From the NCBI GenBank assembly GCA_003649495.1, contig QMRZ01000064.1, positions 1 to 8,206 of the forward strand: a stretch of DNA of 8,206 bases. Reading direction: 5' to 3'. Source of the DNA: Thermoprotei archaeon. GTDB taxonomy: Archaea; Thermoproteota; Thermoprotei; Thermofilales; Thermofilaceae. This document shows, piece by piece, positions 5,935 to 8,206 of this stretch. A program made the position numbers and the translations under genes. Positions within the stretch are counted from its first letter, which is position 1. The number at the start of each line of letters is the position of its first letter. Under the pieces are notes generated by a model. The model ran no database searches. It saw nothing but the letters and a program-made list of their open reading frames with translations, and was not told the DNA's origin.

Positions 5935-6936
5935 TCAATTCCTCGACTCGTACGATTTAAAGGCTTTCAGCCTATTCACTAACTTCTGCGCTATTTCGTA
6001 CATGTCGCCCACCACGAAGATATCGCTGTGCCTAGCCATGGGCGCCGACGGATCTATATTCACAGATATCACGAACTCGGAATCCCTCATGCCCGCGATG
6101 TGCTGCGGCGCGCCGGAAATGCCGAAGGCGAGGTAGACCCTCGGCCTCACGATGTTCCCGCTAAAGCCCACCTGCCTCTCCTTCTCAAACCATCCGCTGT
6201 CAACTAGCGGCTTGCTCACAGCTACCTCCCCGCCCAGGATCTTAGCTAACTCTTCAAATAGCGCTACATCCTCCCTCCTCCTAAGCCCCCTCCCAACAGC
6301 TACTATCACGCTGGCCTCGGAAAGCCTGACGCTCCTCTCCCTGGAGAGCCCCACCACCTCTAAACCCTCAGGGGGGGTAAGGGGCTCATCCGCTAGAATT
6401 ACCTCGCCGCTCCTGCTGTAGTCAGGCTTAGGCGGCGAGAAGACTCCAGGCCTTATCGTGGCCATTACAGGCGATGAGGACGTCTTTATGTGCGCGATGA
6501 TGTTGCCGGTGAAGGCGGGCCTCACCTGGACTATCTCTCCCGACTCATCCACGTAAACGTCTAGGCAGTCGGCCGTCAGCCCTACTCCGAGCCTTGCTGC
6601 TACGCGTGGAGCCAAGCTCCTCCCCCAAGGGGTCGCGCTCACTAGCACTAGCGCGGGGCGCGTCCTCCGGATAGCTGATGTCAACGCCTCGGCGTGTAAC
6701 AGGTAGTTAGGCAGTAGCTCCCTCTCCACCCTGTAGACTATCGCCACATCCGACCCGCGAGCAATGACCTCCCTCGCCTCCCTGAATGGATCATCCCCCG
6801 CCGAGAGGAGCACGGAGTACACTCTACCACTAAAGGCGTCTGCCACCTCCCTCGCCTTAGTTAAGAGCTCGAAGGATGAGGTATTCAGCCTACCATTGAT
6901 GTTCTCCACGTAGACAAGCACATGGCGACGCTCCAA
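5935..6936 (-). CDS. etfA: Electron transfer flavoprotein alpha subunit
   Basis: A 333-residue EtfA. The C-terminal FAD domain is clear: GRGLRRRED (215-223), ELAKILGGEVAVSKPLVD (229-246), QVGFSG (255-260), GISGAPQHIAGM (272-283), SVNIDPSAPM (291-300) and ADIFVVGD-like HSDIFVVGD (303-311). It begins directly with the alpha/beta domain and lacks the N-terminal ferredoxin-like [4Fe-4S] extension found in the Acetobacterium lactate EtfA. Three usually conserved residues around the flavin differ: SRP is SKP (Lys242), QVGQTG is QVGFSG (Phe258, Ser259), while the His of QH (His279) is kept. The start is a TTG at 6934-6936, supported by GAGGTGA overlapping the etfB stop with a six-base spacer; a GTG five codons later is the alternative. 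With EtfB it should form a heterodimer that accepts electrons from the adjacent dehydrogenase. Confidence 0.95.
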   Translation of the reverse strand: MERRHVLVYVENINGRLNTSSFELLTKAREVADAFSGRVYSVLLSAGDDPFREAREVIARGSDVAIVYRVERELLPNYLLHAEALTSAIRRTRPALVLVSATPWGRSLAPRVAARLGVGLTADCLDVYVDESGEIVQVRPAFTGNIIAHIKTSSSPVMATIRPGVFSPPKPDYSRSGEVILADEPLTPPEGLEVVGLSRERSVRLSEASVIVAVGRGLRRREDVALFEELAKILGGEVAVSKPLVDSGWFEKERQVGFSGNIVRPRVYLAFGISGAPQHIAGMRDSEFVISVNIDPSAPMARHSDIFVVGDMYEIAQKLVNRLKAFKSYESRN

Positions 6937-6942
6937 GACACC

Positions 6943-6949
6943 TCACCTC
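6943..6949 (-). promoter_or_regulatory. Ribosome binding site supporting the TTG start of etfA
   Basis: The minus strand reads GAGGTGA, whose final TGA is also the etfB stop codon (6943-6945). The TTG at 6934-6936 follows after six bases. Stop codon and ribosome binding site share bases, so translation of the two Etf subunits is likely coupled, which suits equal production of a heterodimer. Confidence 0.6.
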
Positions 6950-7779
6950 AATAACTTCCTACTCCTCAATACCTTGATTATCTCCTCCACCGCGGCCTCA
7001 GGGTCCTTATACACCACAGGCCTCCTCCCCTCCTCGAGAGCGTAGAACGCCTTGACGACCCTGGTCGGCGAGCCCGTCAAGCCTATCCTCCTGAAGTCTA
7101 TCCCTGGCACGTCATCGGCACTCCACACCTCTATCCTGGCTCTCCTAGACCTCAGCACATCGCTCAGCTTAGGGATGCGTGGCTCTAAGCTCTCCCCCCT
7201 GAACGTCAGTGGACGTGAGACGCTGAGGAGCGCGGGGAATCTCAGGCGTACCAGGTAGTAGCCATCCCCGAAGTCGGACTCCACGGTGATGCTGTCCTCA
7301 TCAACGTCAACTACCCTGTGCACGAATGACGCATGAGGTATGTTGAGGTGCTCCGCCACCTCGGGGCCCACCTGGCCTGTATCGCCATCCACCGACTTCT
7401 CGCCGCTCAAGACTAGCCTGAAGCCGCCCAGCTTCCTAATAGCCATCGCTAGGGTGTAGGATGTTGCCAGCGTGTCAGCTCCAGCAAACCGCTTATCACT
7501 CAGCAGTATCGCCCTGTCCGCACCCCTGGCTATGGCGTCCCTCAAGGCCTTCTCGGCGTGTGGGGGCGCCATGGACACCGCTATCACTCGACCTCCCAGG
7601 ATCTCCCTCAGCCTAGTGGCTAGCTCTAGGGCGTAGAGGTCGAAGGGGTTTATCTCCAGTTCCGCAGAGCTCCTATCAATGCGCCCCCTCTCGACATCGA
7701 ACCTCACCTTGTTTATATCAGGCGTGGGCTTCACGAGAACTATGATATTCCCTTCACTCGCCCCCGGCTCCAGCGCCAC
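6943..7779 (-). CDS. etfB: Electron transfer flavoprotein beta subunit
   Basis: A 278-residue EtfB, first gene of the operon. Family landmarks in order: VLVKPTPD (14-21, usually VxVKQVPD), NPFDLYALE (44-52), GADTLATSYTLA (100-111), DGDTGQVGPEVAEHL (131-145), and the C-terminal arm with GLTGSPTRV (233-241). The DGDTxQVGP loop is the form seen in EtfB proteins of electron-bifurcating or confurcating complexes, where beta carries FAD; in human ETF-beta, which carries AMP, this loop is different. That suggests a second flavin and NAD(H) reactivity, but needs structural comparison. The GTG at 7777-7779 is the only suitable start before the first strand; GGGAG lies just ahead, and a TATA-like element about 25 bases upstream implies a very short or absent leader. 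Confidence 0.95.
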   Translation of the reverse strand: MALEPGASEGNIIVLVKPTPDINKVRFDVERGRIDRSSAELEINPFDLYALELATRLREILGGRVIAVSMAPPHAEKALRDAIARGADRAILLSDKRFAGADTLATSYTLAMAIRKLGGFRLVLSGEKSVDGDTGQVGPEVAEHLNIPHASFVHRVVDVDEDSITVESDFGDGYYLVRLRFPALLSVSRPLTFRGESLEPRIPKLSDVLRSRRARIEVWSADDVPGIDFRRIGLTGSPTRVVKAFYALEEGRRPVVYKDPEAAVEEIIKVLRSRKLLR

Positions 7780-7800
7780 GTGCTCCCTTGACTCAGAGCT

Positions 7801-7809
7801 CTTTTAAGT
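7801..7809 (-). promoter_or_regulatory. TATA-box candidate for the etfB-led operon
   Basis: The minus strand reads ACTTAAAAG, preceded by ACAA, a purine/A-rich stretch where a TFB recognition element would be. Its centre lies about 25 bases from the first base of the etfB GTG, so transcription would start at or next to the start codon, as in the leaderless mRNAs common in crenarchaea. Confidence 0.5.
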
Positions 7810-7848
7810 TTGTAACCCGAGAAGGCTGACAGGAGATGCCCACTGATG

Positions 7849-7868
7849 CCTCAACGAGTTAACTGAGG
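7849..7868. promoter_or_regulatory. Dyad symmetry between the divergent promoters, possible operator
   Basis: CCTCA (7849-7853) and TGAGG (7864-7868) flank a centre containing the 8-bp palindrome AGTTAACT (7857-7864). The two symmetries overlap but do not share a centre. The site is about 40 bases upstream of the etfB TATA element, so it could bind an activator or repressor. The evidence is only symmetry and position. Confidence 0.2.
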
Positions 7869-7892
7869 GGAGCTGACGACTCACGTTGCTCA

Positions 7893-7931
7893 TCTCCAGC
7901 ACTGGGCTTAGAGCCCTTGCCGCTGGGGAGA
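7893..7931. repeat. Nested inverted repeat upstream of the plus-strand gene
   Basis: An outer pair, TCTCCAGC (7893-7900) with GCTGGGGAGA (7922-7931, two-base bulge), encloses an inner perfect pair GGGCT/AGCCC (7904-7908 and 7912-7916) around TAG. It ends ten bases before the TATA-like element of the plus-strand gene, a position suited to an operator or a DNA cruciform. It is upstream of the predicted transcription start, so it should not be part of that mRNA. Confidence 0.35.
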
Positions 7932-7940
7932 GATGGACAG

Positions 7941-7949
7941 CTTATAAGC
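7941..7949 (+). promoter_or_regulatory. TATA-box candidate for the right-edge gene
   Basis: The plus strand reads CTTATAAGC, a perfect TTATAA core centred about 24 bases before the GTG at 7969-7971. The spacing implies little or no leader, as for etfB in the opposite direction. A GGAGGG (7960-7965) lies three bases before the GTG, which would be transcribed only if the start point is further upstream. Confidence 0.5.
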
Positions 7950-7968
7950 AGTGTTGAGAGGAGGGCAT

Positions 7969-8206
7969 GTGGCCAGCGTTAAGCTAGCTGTATACGTCAC
8001 CGCCCACACTGTGAGGAAGATAGCTAGGGGGGAGCTGGACCTTGCCGCCGCCAGGCGTTTACTCGACAAGCTGGGGATCGAGAAGGTTTACATCGAGAAT
8101 TACCGGTTCGGCCTTCTGGTGGGGCGGGATGAGCTTGAAGCAGCTGTCAGCGCGTTCAGGGGCTATGAGGTAGCTGGCGGCTCGTGTATAGGCACGTGGG
8201 GAGAGG
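7969..8206 (+). CDS. Unidentified protein, N-terminal part (runs off the right edge)
   Basis: An open frame starts at a GTG (7969-7971) behind GGAGGG and stays open to the end of the window, giving 79 complete codons. The overlapping ATG at 7967-7969 is in another frame and meets a TAG after six codons. The protein begins with a beta-strand-like ASVKLAVYVT, then a charged helix (RKIARGELDLAAARRLLDKL), then KVYIENYRFGLLVGRDELE and YEVAGGSCIGTW. No signal peptide or membrane segment is visible. The strand-helix-strand order with a KVYIEnYR strand followed by a xVAGG strand recalls the beginning of uncharacterised TIM-barrel, glycoside-hydrolase-like proteins, but this is a weak impression and the catalytic part would be outside the window. 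It is transcribed away from the lactate operon, so a regulatory link is possible but unproven. Confidence 0.65.
   Translation, partial: MASVKLAVYVTAHTVRKIARGELDLAAARRLLDKLGIEKVYIENYRFGLLVGRDELEAAVSAFRGYEVAGGSCIGTWGE

Noticed and set aside
1..8206. CRISPR arrays, insertion sequences, tRNA or rRNA genes.
   Set aside because: I saw no regularly spaced repeats, transposase frames, terminal inverted repeats or cloverleaf-like sequence in the intergenic stretches.

Overview
The window looks like part of a GC-rich thermophilic archaeal chromosome, most likely a thermoproteote (crenarchaeal) lineage. The reasons are a tungstopterin-type aldehyde:ferredoxin oxidoreductase, frequent GTG/TTG starts behind GGAGGTG-like ribosome binding sites, AGG-rich arginine coding, TATA-box-like motifs about 25 bases ahead of start codons, and AT-rich intergenic DNA between GC-rich genes. 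The lineage is an inference; no rRNA or other marker gene is present.

Layout. Positions 1-106 (minus) hold the first codons of a gene running off the left edge, possibly an ABC-transporter ATPase. Positions 107-351 are non-coding, with an AT-rich promoter-like half and a stem-loop plus T-tract that probably ends the large operon. From 7779 down to 352 six intact genes and one damaged gene all lie on the minus strand with very short spacers: etfB, etfA, an FAD-linked 2-hydroxyacid (D-lactate type) dehydrogenase, a LarA-type nickel-pincer racemase, a broken MoaD/ThiS-like sulfur-carrier gene, a class II sugar-phosphate aldolase, and an AOR-family oxidoreductase. Positions 7780-7968 are a divergent promoter region. 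A plus-strand gene of unknown function starts at 7969 and runs off the right edge.

How the genes fit together. EtfB-EtfA-LDH-LarA matches in content the lactate operon of Acetobacterium woodii, whose Ldh-EtfAB complex oxidises lactate with NAD+ by spending reduced ferredoxin. Here an aldolase and a ferredoxin-reducing aldehyde oxidoreductase follow. Read in order of metabolism, the cluster can be a complete route: deoxysugar-1-phosphate to DHAP plus lactaldehyde (aldolase), lactaldehyde to L-lactate plus reduced ferredoxin (AOR), L- to D-lactate (LarA), D-lactate to pyruvate with NADH (LDH-EtfAB, using that ferredoxin). The ferredoxin budget would balance exactly. This is an inference from gene content; the substrates cannot be read from sequence.

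The other notable point is the MoaD/ThiS-like gene between larA and the aldolase. It seems to carry a one-base frameshift in a C4 run, has no normal start codon, and ends in a single glycine. It is either a decaying gene, a sequencing error, or a case of translational slippage.
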